Assembly: GCF_016772475.1 (NCBI RefSeq)
Contig: NZ_CP068596.1
Coordinates: 192,224 to 256,223 of the forward strand
Origin: Paenibacillus sonchi
Lineage (GTDB): Bacteria; Bacillota; Bacilli; Paenibacillales; Paenibacillaceae
Length of the DNA stretch: 64,000 nucleotides
Reading direction: 5' to 3'
Positions 1 to 8,367 of this stretch are shown piece by piece. Made by a program: the position numbers and the translations under genes. Numbering within the stretch: the stretch's first letter is position 1; every line of letters begins with the position of its first letter. The notes beneath the pieces are model-generated. The model ran no database searches and was not told where the DNA came from. It worked only from the letters and a program-made list of their open reading frames with translations.

Positions 1-176
1 GCTAAGGTTTCGATTGCACGCCCGCTGCCGGCACAGAAATCGACGATGGAGAATGGTGTATTCGGAAATTGCAGCAAGCTTCGTAAACAGACCAAGTCTT
101 CTTCGATGGTCTCGTAATTGCCCATGCGGATCTTGTTATTGGCAATCCGATTAAACATTCCTTTGAGGTCATTCAT
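1..176 (-). CDS. SAM-dependent methyltransferase-like protein, N-terminal part (DUF6094 type)
   Basis: Only the first 58 or so codons lie in the window; the gene runs off the left edge. Reading left from the ATG at 176 gives MNDLKGMFNRIANNKIRMGN and then VDFCAGSGRAIE, a glycine-rich motif I of class I SAM-dependent methyltransferases with the FCAGSG form. Proteins of this kind (DUF6094) are common on Bacillales plasmids, usually among DNA-processing genes. It lies 98 bp downstream of the dnaN-like gene on the same strand and is probably co-transcribed. Target unknown; the family name is from memory. Confidence 0.6.
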   Translation of the reverse strand, partial: MNDLKGMFNRIANNKIRMGNYETIEEDLVCLRSLLQFPNTPFSIVDFCAGSGRAIETL

Positions 177-274
177 AGGTGTATCCTCTCTCCGGGCAAA
201 AGAAAAGAAGAGATGCTTACCGCTCTCTTCTCTTTCATCCCTATTCAAATTTTTAGTAACTCCGTACTCGCAGT

Positions 275-1468
275 TTATACACAAGGCAACAGAATGGCCA
301 ATACCGAAGGATCGCCTTCAAGCGTCACATAGCCGGGATTGCGTTGGCCAGTCAAGCGCAGTTGAATGATATCTACTGTCGGATCACCCATGAGTAAAGT
401 TTCTTTTAAAAATTCCCCATTGAACTTCATCACGGGGTATTCTCCTTCCTCAACAACCGCATTCGGGATCTCTTCACGTACTTCATTATCCTCGGATGCC
501 TTATGAACAATAAACTCACCTGCAGCATTGACTTCAAGCGTAATTCGATTATTCTCGGTTTTAAGGCTTAATGCACGATATAATGTCTCACTCATTTCCT
601 TTCTGGAAAAACTAACCATTTTACCTTGGTCAGCTGCATTCAGAGTGCGCTGCAGATCCGGAAAATTAGCCTCAAGCAATTTTCCGAAATACACAAAGCT
701 CGAGTTACGTAGGATCAAATAGTTATGTGTCATTCCCAGCTCATATTCTTCAGTACTCTTCGCTCCCTTAAAAGAATCAACGATTCTTTTAAAGTTCTTC
801 GCCGGAACGATTCCTGAAGAAAACGAATCCGGATCCATGATGGCTACATCTGACACAAAGTTAAAGATCCGGTGTCGATCAGTTGCAGAGAAAGCCAGCC
901 TTCCATCGCAGCAGTGTATATGAATGCCCAGCAAGGCTGGTGTACTTTCTTCCATCGAGGCAAACAATGTACCTATAGAAGACCGTCTCAAGGTTTCATA
1001 CGGGATGGATAGCTGCTCTACCGACTCCATGCTTGGCAAGGCTGGATATTGCTCAGCATCTAATATCCGCACCATCGCTGTTCGATTGGCCCCATAGGTG
1101 ATCAGTAGGGTTGAATCTTGTTGCTCCAAAGTGAGCGTTTTTCGTGGGAGCCGCTTAATCAGTTCAATTCCTTCTTTGGCAGGGAACAAATAAGATCCGT
1201 TTACTCCTGCAACGTTCTTGACGTCAAGCTGGTATAGTAGCGACTGCGTAACATCAGTGGCCGTAACAAATAGCGTCTCATTGATCAGATCGAATTTTAT
1301 CGATTGAAGAATCGGCATAGCAGCGCCAGATTTGGGGATAATGCCCTCACAAACAGTCAAAATCGACATGAGACTTGCCTGGCTTACTTCAAACGTTATT
1401 CCCCTGCCAGTGATGTTTTCCTCTTCGTGGTCCATTCCGTAAGTTCTCTCATCCAAAAGTGTTCCCAT
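275..1468 (-). CDS. dnaN: DNA polymerase III beta subunit (sliding clamp), plasmid-borne
   Basis: 397 residues, close to the usual clamp length of about 370-380. Clamp-like segments include AAMPILQSIKFDL near residue 50, EGIELIKRLPRKTL near 105 and a C-terminus ending LAILLPCV where chromosomal clamps end in a hydrophobic PVR-type tail. The ATG at 1468 has a GGGAGGA ribosome site 7 bp upstream. A second clamp on a plasmid would load at plasmid forks or recruit plasmid-coded repair or replication proteins. It has its own promoter and attenuator-like leader (1495-1682). The first 25 or so residues are an unusual polar extension. Confidence 0.88.
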   Translation of the reverse strand: MGTLLDERTYGMDHEEENITGRGITFEVSQASLMSILTVCEGIIPKSGAAMPILQSIKFDLINETLFVTATDVTQSLLYQLDVKNVAGVNGSYLFPAKEGIELIKRLPRKTLTLEQQDSTLLITYGANRTAMVRILDAEQYPALPSMESVEQLSIPYETLRRSSIGTLFASMEESTPALLGIHIHCCDGRLAFSATDRHRIFNFVSDVAIMDPDSFSSGIVPAKNFKRIVDSFKGAKSTEEYELGMTHNYLILRNSSFVYFGKLLEANFPDLQRTLNAADQGKMVSFSRKEMSETLYRALSLKTENNRITLEVNAAGEFIVHKASEDNEVREEIPNAVVEEGEYPVMKFNGEFLKETLLMGDPTVDIIQLRLTGQRNPGYVTLEGDPSVLAILLPCV

Positions 1469-1494
1469 GATGTATTTCCTCCCATTTTCCGCAC

Positions 1495-1682
1495 AAAAAA
1501 GCCATGAAAACTAAAAAGAACATACCTGTGGTATGTACTTTTGTCTCCATGGCTGTATCTTGTACGCCTGTTATTTTTGTCCGATCTGGACGCCCGCCTT
1601 ACTGCTGAAGAAGTAGCAGCAGTAAAAATTCTTAGATGTATCGGAATAAGGCTATTATAGCAAGAAGTATTTCACACAACAA
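1495..1682 (-). promoter_or_regulatory. Promoter and attenuator-like leader of the dnaN-like gene (leader copy 1)
   Basis: On the minus strand: -35 TTGTTG (1677-1682), 17 bp, -10 TATAAT (1654-1659). The leader then holds a perfect 9-bp hairpin (TTACTGCTG with CAGCAGTAA), the linker GGCGGG, a small hairpin GTCC/GGAC, an AAAAATAACAGGC stretch and an intrinsic terminator (stem from AGCCATGGAGAC to GTTTTCATGGCT, then six T) ending at 1495. The gene starts 27 bp beyond, so expression needs read-through. The same order of parts occurs in front of four other minus-strand genes. Confidence 0.7.
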
Positions 1683-1906
1683 GGATATGAAAAAAACTCT
1701 TCTCGTCCCCAATGTTACCCTTGATTTTGTCAGAAAAACCAGCGAATTATTCTAAGAATCTGTCATCAAACTGAGACTAAGCTCTTTTGAAGTCGATTAT
1801 TACTGATTTTGGTGATTACCCTTTTTCTGAATTAAGAAATACAGTTCTAGACCAAAATACTACAAAGTTTAGTAGTTGTGGAATCACCCATCTATGATGA
1901 ATAAGT

Positions 1907-2340
1907 TTTAGACTGAGGACCTTGAAGAAGGCGTCCGAAAAGCAAACCGCCGCGGTTCTGAGAAAAAAGTATTAGATTGGAGCTACTGCCGCTGGATCCA
2001 CCCGCCGTTTTTGCTGCGCCGCCGGCGATATCCGGAAGCACCAGGAGTGTCGAACCGGCCTCCGTACCCCGCAGCGCCGCCGGCGACATCTGGAATCACC
2101 AGAATTGTGAACTACCGCTACTATCCCGCCTCCCTGCGCCTACACCGGCGACGTTTGGAAGCTTCAGGAGTGTGAGCTGCCGCCGCTCGATCTGGCCCTG
2201 TCTCCACCGCGCAGCTGCCGCAGTCGGCGAAGCCCTGTAGCACCATACTCCGTCTGTTCGATCCGGCGTACCAGTCTAAAACTATATTTTCTCAGTCTAT
2301 TACGAAATTTTCAGAGTCTAATACTTTGTTTTCTTCTAAC
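1907..2340. repeat. MITE-like element R1 with GC-rich 66-bp internal repeats
   Basis: AT-rich ends in inverted orientation (AAAAAAGTATTAGATTGG near 1964; TCTAATACTTTGTTTTCTTC near 2316) enclose about 280 bp of GC-rich DNA. Inside, the phrase GGAAGCACCAGGAGTGT and variants recurs at about 2033, 2090 and 2155, roughly every 60-66 bp, each following CGCCGGCG-like palindromic bases. The open frames across it look like shadows. The same end sequence is found at 8.1, 35.4, 52.6, 55.0 and 61.4 kb. Confidence 0.55.
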
Positions 2341-2423
2341 ATTTTCACTGTAATATTTTACAACTATTATCTATTCACCTAAAATGCTATGTTAACCACA
2401 TATATCCATTGAGGTGAATTCAG

Positions 2424-2819
2424 ATGGCAGATGAATTTCAAAAAACTTTAAGAGACAGTTTTCAGATACATAAAGCTTGTGAGAAGCTTCCAATCCAACA
2501 CATCAAATTAGCAGTAAAGCCCGGTGAGAAAAGAATACCTGTAAATAAAATGCTACGAAAACTTAGTTTGGCGGGGTATGCGAGAATCGTAAACATACTG
2601 GATGCTCCGTGTAATGAATTTGTAAATATCGTTGATTTTGGACCTTCTGAATATGATTTACTTCTGGATCTTTTGCAACGAATTTCAAGAGATCCTGGAC
2701 TGATTGTTCATTTAGAAGTATTCAAAGTATTGGAGGAAGAAAATAAATCGAAGGAGGAACGGGATCGGAGAATTGATATGATCAAACATCGGCTCCGTGA
2801 CATGGGAATGATTGAATGA
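2424..2819 (+). CDS. Hypothetical protein, 131 aa
   Basis: Not recognised. The ATG follows TTGAGGTGAATTCAG, a fair ribosome site. The product is charged and probably helical, with a long Glu/Lys/Arg-rich C-terminal helix from about residue 95 (VLEEENKSKEERDRRIDMIK). No signal peptide or membrane segment. It is a single-gene unit ending at a strong bidirectional terminator and faces the minus-strand genes beyond. Its AT-rich base composition matches the flanks, not the GC-rich repeat upstream. Confidence 0.6.
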   Translation: MADEFQKTLRDSFQIHKACEKLPIQHIKLAVKPGEKRIPVNKMLRKLSLAGYARIVNILDAPCNEFVNIVDFGPSEYDLLLDLLQRISRDPGLIVHLEVFKVLEEENKSKEERDRRIDMIKHRLRDMGMIE

Positions 2820-2824
2820 AATAG

Positions 2825-2860
2825 TCTCCTGCAGACCATAACATAATGATCTGCAGGAGA
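2825..2860. terminator. Bidirectional intrinsic terminator
   Basis: Perfect 11-bp inverted repeat TCTCCTGCAGA ... TCTGCAGGAGA with a 14-base loop, lying between two convergent genes. It is followed by T-rich DNA to the right, and preceded by sparse A residues to the left. Confidence 0.8.
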
Positions 2861-2863
2861 TTT

Positions 2864-3442
2864 CTAAAATGTCTGTTTTAATCCAGCAATAAATTCATAT
2901 TTCAGCCAACTCAGTTCAGCAGAGGTTATATAATCTGGAATTAACCGGAGCACTGCAGCGTCGAATAGCAATTCATTTTTCTCATGTGAAAACGAGTCCA
3001 TCATCCAGTGACGAACTATCTCTTTTTTAGTCATGGCCGGAAAGCGTATGAGCCGTTGACCGTCACAGATACTCATTTGTAGTGTTTCAGGCTTTTCTTC
3101 TACGCACATCATAATCTCGGTATGCGTTCTTGATAGCATTTCAAGCAATTCAACCGACGGTGAACGATGTTTTAAATGCTGCCAATATCTCCAATTTTCA
3201 ACCAATATCACCGGCCCGAATACCGTGGCACCATTTACATCCATATAGAGAAGATATGGTACCCCATCTACAATTCCGGTATAATCTTTCGCCTGAGCAG
3301 TATACTCGGCCTCAAGCATCATTGGGCGCACGAACCAATCCTCCTGAGCATCTGCATCTTTTAGCTTAGTGCGTGCTTCCTCCACACCTGCACATAAAGG
3401 CATAAAAGTACATTTAGCATCCCCACTCTCTGAATAAGCCAT
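2864..3442 (-). CDS. Hypothetical protein, 192 aa
   Basis: Not recognised. I take the ATG at 3442 (MAYSESGDAKCTF), which follows GGAG at 8-9 bp; longer in-frame starts lie inside the upstream gene. It overlaps the end of that gene by 29 bp in another frame, so translation is probably coupled. The product has Trp- and Tyr-rich segments (VENWRYWQHLKH; HWMMDSFSHEKNELLFDAA), no signal peptide and no membrane helix. It is the last gene of a three-gene run that begins downstream of ssb. Confidence 0.6.
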   Translation of the reverse strand: MAYSESGDAKCTFMPLCAGVEEARTKLKDADAQEDWFVRPMMLEAEYTAQAKDYTGIVDGVPYLLYMDVNGATVFGPVILVENWRYWQHLKHRSPSVELLEMLSRTHTEIMMCVEEKPETLQMSICDGQRLIRFPAMTKKEIVRHWMMDSFSHEKNELLFDAAVLRLIPDYITSAELSWLKYEFIAGLKQTF

Positions 3443-3923
3443 TGTTAGGCTCCGTAATCTTACTGAAATTAGTATTTGCCAAGACGACTCCATCCTGATT
3501 GGTAAACCTCGAAGGGTCTTCAGGATCCTTGATTGAAAACCCACAAAAATCTGAGACAGCATCCAGGACCTTTCGCCTTAACACATCTTCAGAGATGACC
3601 AGTAATTTGCTGTTCATCCTTAAGATCTGCCCACGAATCGCAGACAAAGAATCAGATACCTCCTCCTGTCCATCGAAACGATACGTCCAGATCGAAGTAG
3701 GCGACTCAGCCGGGTCGCTGGGTACATTTTGAATGACGGCATACCCATCTTCTGTTCTGTAGGCGACATCGCCTTCGCCTCGGGCCCCAGCACGCTGAAG
3801 ATAATTTGTAATCTTTTCCTCAGCAATTTCGGCCAGGAAGGCCAGATCAACCTCTGAAATAATATCTTGCAGTATCCCATTATCAATCACTTGAAGTATG
3901 TACATCGGAAACACTGATTTCAT
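3414..3923 (-). CDS. Hypothetical protein, 169 aa
   Basis: Not recognised. The ATG at 3923 follows AAGGGAGAGATTGTTTT. The protein is acidic with the segment EEKITNYLQRAGARGEGDVA near residue 35 and a C-terminus ending FREWGC. It lies downstream of ssb after a terminator and is preceded by a folded leader (3938-3986) that resembles elements before two other genes. Co-transcribed with and overlapping the next gene. Confidence 0.6.
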   Translation of the reverse strand: MKSVFPMYILQVIDNGILQDIISEVDLAFLAEIAEEKITNYLQRAGARGEGDVAYRTEDGYAVIQNVPSDPAESPTSIWTYRFDGQEEVSDSLSAIRGQILRMNSKLLVISEDVLRRKVLDAVSDFCGFSIKDPEDPSRFTNQDGVVLANTNFSKITEPNNGLFREWGC

Positions 3924-3937
3924 AAAACAATCTCTCC

Positions 3938-3986
3938 CTTGAACAACCCCTTTGCCACGGGGTTGCTAATAATATCCCTGTGGCTG
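3938..3986 (-). promoter_or_regulatory. Start-proximal switch-like leader element, copy 1
   Basis: Minus strand: GCCACAGGG, ATATTATTAGCAA, CCCCGTGGC, AAA, GGGGTT. The first stem pairs GCCACAGGG with CCCCGTGGC. The second stem pairs AACCCC with GGGGTT. They share the CCCC run, so only one can form. The 3' half lies about 20 bases before the ATG. Elements at 47822-47870 and 52260-52312 have the same layout with different but matching stem bases. Confidence 0.5.
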
Positions 3987-3987
3987 G

Positions 3988-4030
3988 GAAAAGAAAAGGA
4001 AAGCTATGGCATCGCCAGCGCTTTCCTCAA
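3988..4030 (-). terminator. Terminator after ssb
   Basis: On the minus strand GGAAAGC and GCTTTCC close a stem with an inner GGCGATGCC hairpin, followed by the T-rich CTTTTCTTTTCC. It lies 31 bp after the ssb stop codon. Confidence 0.6.
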
Positions 4031-4061
4031 TCAACCATTATTCAATTAAGAATACCATCCG

Positions 4062-4526
4062 TTAGAATGGCAAATCATCATCCGAGATGTCGATTGGTTT
4101 CCCTTCACCTGAAAAAGGATCTCTGTTATTGCTATTCCCACGTCCGCTACCAGAATAGGTCGGTTCTTCAGGGAGGTTTGATCCGCTATTGGACCTATTT
4201 TGATGTGAGGCTGATTCCAAGAAACGGACGTTATCGGCAATCACTTCAGTAACGTATACACGCTTACCTTCGTTATTTTCATAGTGCCGTACTTGGACAC
4301 GTCCTTCTACTGCAGTCAGGCGACCCTTGCGCAAGTAATTCGCACAGGTCTCCGCCAATTGTCTCCAAGTAACGATTGGAATAAAATCAGCTTCACGTTC
4401 ACCATTCTGCCCCGTAAAATTTCGGTCTACAGCAAGCGTAAACTGAGTTACAGCAACTCCAGCAGGAGTATAGCGGAGCTCCGGGTCTCTAGTTAATCTA
4501 CCAATAAGAATTATACGATTGAGCAT
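4062..4526 (-). CDS. ssb: Single-stranded DNA-binding protein
   Basis: 154 residues with an OB fold starting [20 protein letters not shown], the core segments [20 protein letters not shown] and [21 protein letters not shown], then a Gly/Ser/Asn-rich linker and the acidic tip DISDDDLPF, the docking peptide for partner proteins. It protects single-stranded DNA in replication, repair and conjugative entry. It starts 30 bp after the primase-like gene and is almost certainly in its operon, under the leader at 5978-6187. The pairing of ssb with primase-like and anti-restriction genes on one strand recalls leading regions of conjugative plasmids. Confidence 0.95.
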   Translation of the reverse strand: MLNRIILIGRLTRDPELRYTPAGVAVTQFTLAVDRNFTGQNGEREADFIPIVTWRQLAETCANYLRKGRLTAVEGRVQVRHYENNEGKRVYVTEVIADNVRFLESASHQNRSNSGSNLPEEPTYSGSGRGNSNNRDPFSGEGKPIDISDDDLPF

Positions 4527-4555
4527 ACTTTATCACATCTCACTCTCATCTTTTT

Positions 4556-5812
4556 TTATTCAAGCATCACGGATAACTGAGGCAAATATCCTTCGTTAAG
4601 GAGATCGTCGATTCCTTTCCCAAGGGATAAGTCCCATAGCGCGAGGCTCATAGACATATCTGTATTTTTTGCAAAAAATTCTGCACATAACTCCAGAGTC
4701 TTTTGAACCTGCGGCTTAACAATTAAGTCTGCATCAAATGCTATGACAATATGTTTGCATCCAAGATGCTTCAGCGGCTCCAAAATCAAACTATACGTAC
4801 CGATTCCTGGCAGGCCGAAAACCGGTTTCTGCAAAGCTTCGGCAGCCTTGTCGGCCTTGAAAGGCCCTTCTGTCACCCATACCTCCGAGCAGTCTATAAT
4901 CCCCTCTGGGCTTTCGCCTATATTCCAATACGGAAGACAAGCTGTAGGCAACGCCAAGTGATAAGGCACCGGAGCACCAATTGAAGAACCATTATCCTTG
5001 GACCCACTGCTCCACCACCAGTAGCGTGTACCTTGCTTAAGGACCACTTTGAACACAAACTGATTGGACTTGGAGTAACACACTTTTTCCTGTTTTTCTG
5101 TTAGAATGACTTCCATCTCTTTATCTTGGACGAAGAGCTTACATCTTGCACGGCGCATACCAAAAGGTGTTGGCTCAAGCTCTCGCATCACTTCGCCTTT
5201 GATGGCCCCCTCCATATCTAGGACAAGTGGCGGTTCATCAACGCGAATTTGCCATCCAATGATTTCATTTTTGATTGAATGGAAGGGTATCATCAATCCT
5301 GCCATCCCCGCCATACTCCAATATGAACCATGATTGCCCGCTTGAGTAAAAAATCCAGGCACTCCTAAGAGGCTGGTGCTCTCACTAAATCGCGATAGTA
5401 CCCGCTGTGCGACCTTATATCGCTCAGTAGTAGGCATGGTGCGATATTGCCGTTGTGCAATTTCATGATCCGAGAGATGTCGGATGTTACGCAGATGATA
5501 CAAGTGCTCACTTGACAATTTCATCTCTTCAATAAGAGTCCGATACACCATGTTTAGGTGCTCGTCATCTCTTTTGTCTACAGATTCAGCATGAACGATC
5601 TCAATCTCGATCTGACTAAGATGATCAGGGTTAAGATAATGGAGATATTGACGTCCTATGCCGGATTCAATGTATTCGTCCGAAGGTACCCTCATGCAGC
5701 GAACAATGTCTTTCTCATCATTGATGGCACACCATCCGGACTTACCGCAAATGGGACATTGAGTTATAATTTCACTCCAACCTTTATGTTTTTTCAGTGG
5801 GCGAAGCCTCAT
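4556..5812 (-). CDS. Plasmid primase-like Toprim protein (DUF3854 type) with N-terminal zinc finger
   Basis: 418 residues. N-terminal zinc-finger cysteines CPICGKSGWC and VRCMR (residues 19-40), a middle section without clear motifs, then a Toprim fold: EVWVTEGPFKADKA supplies the catalytic Glu and IVIAFDADL the DxD pair. It would make or process primers, or act in plasmid DNA transfer, with the SSB encoded just downstream. The ATG at 5812 has a strong GAGAGGAGGTG site. No helicase domain is present. DUF3854 is my best family match; a DnaG-like role is inference. Confidence 0.75.
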   Translation of the reverse strand: MRLRPLKKHKGWSEIITQCPICGKSGWCAINDEKDIVRCMRVPSDEYIESGIGRQYLHYLNPDHLSQIEIEIVHAESVDKRDDEHLNMVYRTLIEEMKLSSEHLYHLRNIRHLSDHEIAQRQYRTMPTTERYKVAQRVLSRFSESTSLLGVPGFFTQAGNHGSYWSMAGMAGLMIPFHSIKNEIIGWQIRVDEPPLVLDMEGAIKGEVMRELEPTPFGMRRARCKLFVQDKEMEVILTEKQEKVCYSKSNQFVFKVVLKQGTRYWWWSSGSKDNGSSIGAPVPYHLALPTACLPYWNIGESPEGIIDCSEVWVTEGPFKADKAAEALQKPVFGLPGIGTYSLILEPLKHLGCKHIVIAFDADLIVKPQVQKTLELCAEFFAKNTDMSMSLALWDLSLGKGIDDLLNEGYLPQLSVMLE

Positions 5813-5977
5813 CTCCTACACCTCCTCTCTGCTTGAACAGATTATTTTTATATCATTCACAACGCTTTTAAATGTTCTTCTTCACTTTTCCCGCCAAGAG
5901 AAGTAAAGAAGTTAATAGTGTTGTGAGAAGCTCCACTTCGAATTTTATAAAAGGTCCTCAGGATCCGGCACCAAATC

Positions 5978-6187
5978 AAAAAAAGACACAATTCTTTAGA
6001 ATTGTGTCTCCAGGTTCATAATCGATCAAAAAAAGGACACACGTATAGTGTATGTCCTTTAAACGTCCGATTACTTTACCTCAATGCCTTCCGGCAACCC
6101 ACTCTTCGCTAGATCATTTAGAATAGCGAAGAAAATCCAAATGCTTCATAATAAAGACATTATATCATTTGGTTAGTGTAAGGTAAA
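5978..6187 (-). promoter_or_regulatory. Promoter and attenuator-like leader of the primase/ssb operon (leader copy 2)
   Basis: Minus strand: -35 TTTACC (6182-6187), 17 bp, -10 TATAAT (6159-6164). A hairpin CTTCGCTA/TAGCGAAG is followed by AGTGGGT, a TGCC-GGAA-GGCA hairpin, the stretch AATCGGACGTTTAAA, and a terminator GGACATACAC/GTGTGTCC with seven T (to 6028). A second terminator, GACACAATTC/GAATTGTGTC with seven T, follows at 5978-6010. The remaining 165 bp to the ATG holds the motif CTTGGCGGGAAAAG inside a weaker inverted repeat. Confidence 0.7.
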
Positions 6188-6333
6188 CTCTTCCTTCAAG
6201 TAACATAAAAAAACACCCCAAAACAAATGTTGGAGGTGCTTTTTGCGCGTGCATTATATGGTTTATATGAATCTTATCACATGAATAGTACGATGACAAG
6301 CATCATCCTAAGTTTTGCTCTTCCATAATTCTC

Positions 6334-6472
6334 TTTACCGAAAAATTTTAATATGTTATATTCGAAGTGCGTGCAGAGCATTGGGTAAAGTCTATCCATT
6401 TCTTGAAAAATGGTAGATTTTTGACCCTTGTTTAGTTGCACACAATATTATTATTGTGTGTTTTTATTTTAC
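6334..6472 (+). promoter_or_regulatory. Promoter and leader terminators upstream of replication initiator 1
   Basis: -35 TTTACC (6334-6339), 17 bp, -10 TATATT (6357-6362). The leader carries TCTATCCATTT...AAAATGGTAGA followed by TTTTT, then CACACAATA/TATTGTGTG followed by TTTTTATTTT near 6440-6472, which looks like an intrinsic terminator before the initiator gene. The T-rich phrase GTGTTTTTATTTTA appears again near 6640. A further hairpin at 6230 precedes the promoter. The layout fits attenuation of initiator mRNA controlled by an antisense RNA. Confidence 0.5.
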
Positions 6473-6542
6473 CTTCTAGCCTTCCTTTTTAGAAAATGAG
6501 AAAAATCTGTAAAACGGCCGCTTTAAAGGTCTGAAAATAATT

Positions 6543-6675
6543 AAAAAAAAGCCCCTATCGTGAACACGTTTATTGTCTTCGGCCGCCAAGCGTACGACAA
6601 TAAATGCGAGAGGAATAGGAACTTTACTTCAAACATTTGTGTTTTTATTTTATCACAGAGTTTTTGAAAAGTGAA
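6543..6675 (-). ncRNA. Candidate antisense RNA controlling replication initiator 1
   Basis: Minus strand: -35 TTCACT (6670-6675), 17 bp, -10 TAAAAT (6647-6652), start near 6640. The RNA of about 100 bases holds a long hairpin (TTTATTGTC with GACAATAAA around a GGCGGCC-containing loop) and ends in GATAGGGGC followed by eight T at 6543. It is complementary to the initiator leader. Copy-control RNAs of this design are known for Gram-positive plasmids such as pIP501; the role here is inference. Confidence 0.5.
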
Positions 6676-6737
6676 GTGCCTACTCTTCTTTAAATTTTGC
6701 CTTTTTTCACCTGGGTCAATTATAAGGAGAGTTTTTT

Positions 6738-7724
6738 ATGCTTGAGAAAAACCTGAAAGGTACGCACCATAAGCTATCCTACTACCGCTACCGTCCCACG
6801 GGTGTTGAAGAACCCAAATTACGAAATGTTAGAGATTCTGAACAAACCTATACCATTAAAGAAATGGAAAAGGTATATATCAAGGAAGAAGATGTGAAAC
6901 GCTTCTCTCTCGACAAGCATGGTCAACCTATCCCCTATGTTGATGGCCATATGACAATCATCAGCAACTACATATATGATTACTGGGGACATTTTCTATC
7001 AGCTGAAGGAGTCGCTCTTTACGGTCATTTGAAGAGATATTGTTATGGGGATAAGGATTATTGCTGGCCCGATCTTAAACTGATCAGTCAAAAGATGGGG
7101 AAAACCCGGAATACCGTAAAGAAATACTTGTCCATTCTCGAACAGTATGGCTTTGCATTAATGTTTAATGTACAGAACTCGGACAAAAATAACATGGAAG
7201 AAAGCCCCTTATACAAAATCAGAAAACAGGTACCTTTTCTCCCAGTTGAGCTTTATGAGCAACTTCCTCCGGAACTCAAGGTTGATCATGATAGGTATAT
7301 GCAATCGATAACCGATCAATTTGATCAGATTCAGGATCTCGCTTCAACCGTTGACTATATGGACATATATGAAGACATGCTGAAAAGCGGAAAAGTCTTG
7401 CGAAAGATAAAATCCCCACTGGAACGAGATAAAGAACTACTGATCAAATTAAAACAGCTTGAAAGTAAAAAAACGGAACAAGATAAACTAATCTGGGCTG
7501 ATTTCATAGCTCGAATTCAAAAGAAGGTCACTAAGCCGGTTTTTGACACTTGGTTCAAGGGTACCTTTTGTATAAAACGTGATTCACTTTATACCATCTA
7601 TTGCCCACACTCGTTTATACAATCATGGTTAAAGGAACGGTTACATTCTTTAATATTTGATACATTACGTGAAATAGATCCAGAATTTAAGGAAATTAAT
7701 TATACTTTCATAGGGCAAGAATAA
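6738..7724 (+). CDS. Plasmid replication initiator 1 (winged-helix plus DnaA domain-I-like C-terminus)
   Basis: 328 residues. A winged-helix/HTH_36-like region lies at about 70-135 (GVALYGHLKRYCYGDKDYCW; LISQKMGKTRNTVKKYLSIL). The C-terminal 75 residues resemble the N-terminal domain of DnaA: WADFIARIQKKVTKPVFDTW, LYTIYCPHSFIQSWLKER and IFDTLREID. DnaA domain I binds helicase and DnaD-type partners, so the fusion may recruit the host helicase directly. The ATG follows TAAGGAGAG. Upstream lie a leader and antisense RNA, downstream a terminator and iterons. Initiator role is inferred from architecture and context. Confidence 0.75.
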   Translation: MLEKNLKGTHHKLSYYRYRPTGVEEPKLRNVRDSEQTYTIKEMEKVYIKEEDVKRFSLDKHGQPIPYVDGHMTIISNYIYDYWGHFLSAEGVALYGHLKRYCYGDKDYCWPDLKLISQKMGKTRNTVKKYLSILEQYGFALMFNVQNSDKNNMEESPLYKIRKQVPFLPVELYEQLPPELKVDHDRYMQSITDQFDQIQDLASTVDYMDIYEDMLKSGKVLRKIKSPLERDKELLIKLKQLESKKTEQDKLIWADFIARIQKKVTKPVFDTWFKGTFCIKRDSLYTIYCPHSFIQSWLKERLHSLIFDTLREIDPEFKEINYTFIGQE

Positions 7725-7730
7725 TCTAAA

Positions 7731-7755
7731 AACCGCGGATCGCGGTTCTTTTTTG
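7731..7755 (+). terminator. Terminator of replication initiator 1
   Basis: AACCGCG-GAT-CGCGGTT followed by CTTTTTT, 7 bp after the stop codon. Confidence 0.85.
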
Positions 7756-7767
7756 GAGATTTTACGC

Positions 7768-8010
7768 CTCTCAAATTTTGAGAGACCGACTATAAAAATT
7801 TGAAAAGCTGCATCTCAAATTTTTATACTCTTTGCCTATCTTAATTTGATAGACGGTTTTCAAAGCAAAATACCGCTTCTCATTTTTTGATAGGCAGACT
7901 ATACAAATTTAATAGTCTATTATACCTATCAGAATTTGAGGGACCCCTTCTCAAATTCTGATAGATCTCCCTCTCAAAATTTGATAGACTCCCTCTCAAA
8001 TTTTGAGACC
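7768..8010. other. Iteron cluster, candidate origin of replicon 1
   Basis: About nine copies, in both orientations, of an AT-rich 14-16-bp motif: CTCAAATTTTGAGAGA, TATCTTAATTTGATAGAC, CTATCAGAATTTGAGG, CTCAAATTCTGATAGA, CTCAAAATTTGATAGA, CTCAAATTTTGAGACC and relatives. Many copies are themselves near-palindromes. The cluster lies directly after the initiator gene and is followed by very AT-rich DNA (8020-8050) that could be the melting region. Confidence 0.7.
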
Positions 8011-8131
8011 AAATAAGAACTATTAATTAATCATTTTAATAATCACTTAGTTAAATAATATATTTCATCACCATCTCCATATGAGGCTCCTATTCCCAGA
8101 TCACAATCTACAAACAAAACTTGCAGCTATC

Positions 8132-8310
8132 AAAAGAAAACAAAGTACTAGACTCAAGTAGTTTATCTGAAGCGGTTAAGGCCTTCGAAAATCGTCAGAT
8201 TTTGATGTACAAAGAAAATAAAGTCATAGACTGACATAGACTGAATTTGTTGGTTTTATGGGGTTTTGGAGTTTAATAATCGTTAGCAGGAAAGAAATAA
8301 GTTTTAGACA
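8132..8310 (+). repeat. MITE-like end sequences R2
   Basis: Three copies of the AT-rich end of the element family described at 1907: AAAACAAAGTACTAGACTC (8140), AGAAAATAAAGTCATAGACTG (8213) and GAAATAAGTTTTAGAC (8294), all in the same orientation, with no GC-rich core. They look like remnants or a nested insertion. Confidence 0.4.
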
Positions 8311-8329
8311 GCTCCACGATTTACTTAAA

Positions 8330-8367
8330 GGGGTAGTACCAGCGTAGCTGACACCACCCGCAAACAG
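8330..8367 (+). repeat. Dispersed boundary repeat, copy 1
   Basis: GGGGTAGTACCAGCGTAGCT then GACACCACCCGCAAA. The same sequence occurs at 24603-24641, degenerate at 24741-24775, and inverted at 30208-30250. In three places it coincides with the broken end of a gene: here the 5' end of the pseudogene at 8368, at 24601 the end of a resolvase, at 30208 the end of an exported protein. Confidence 0.6.
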
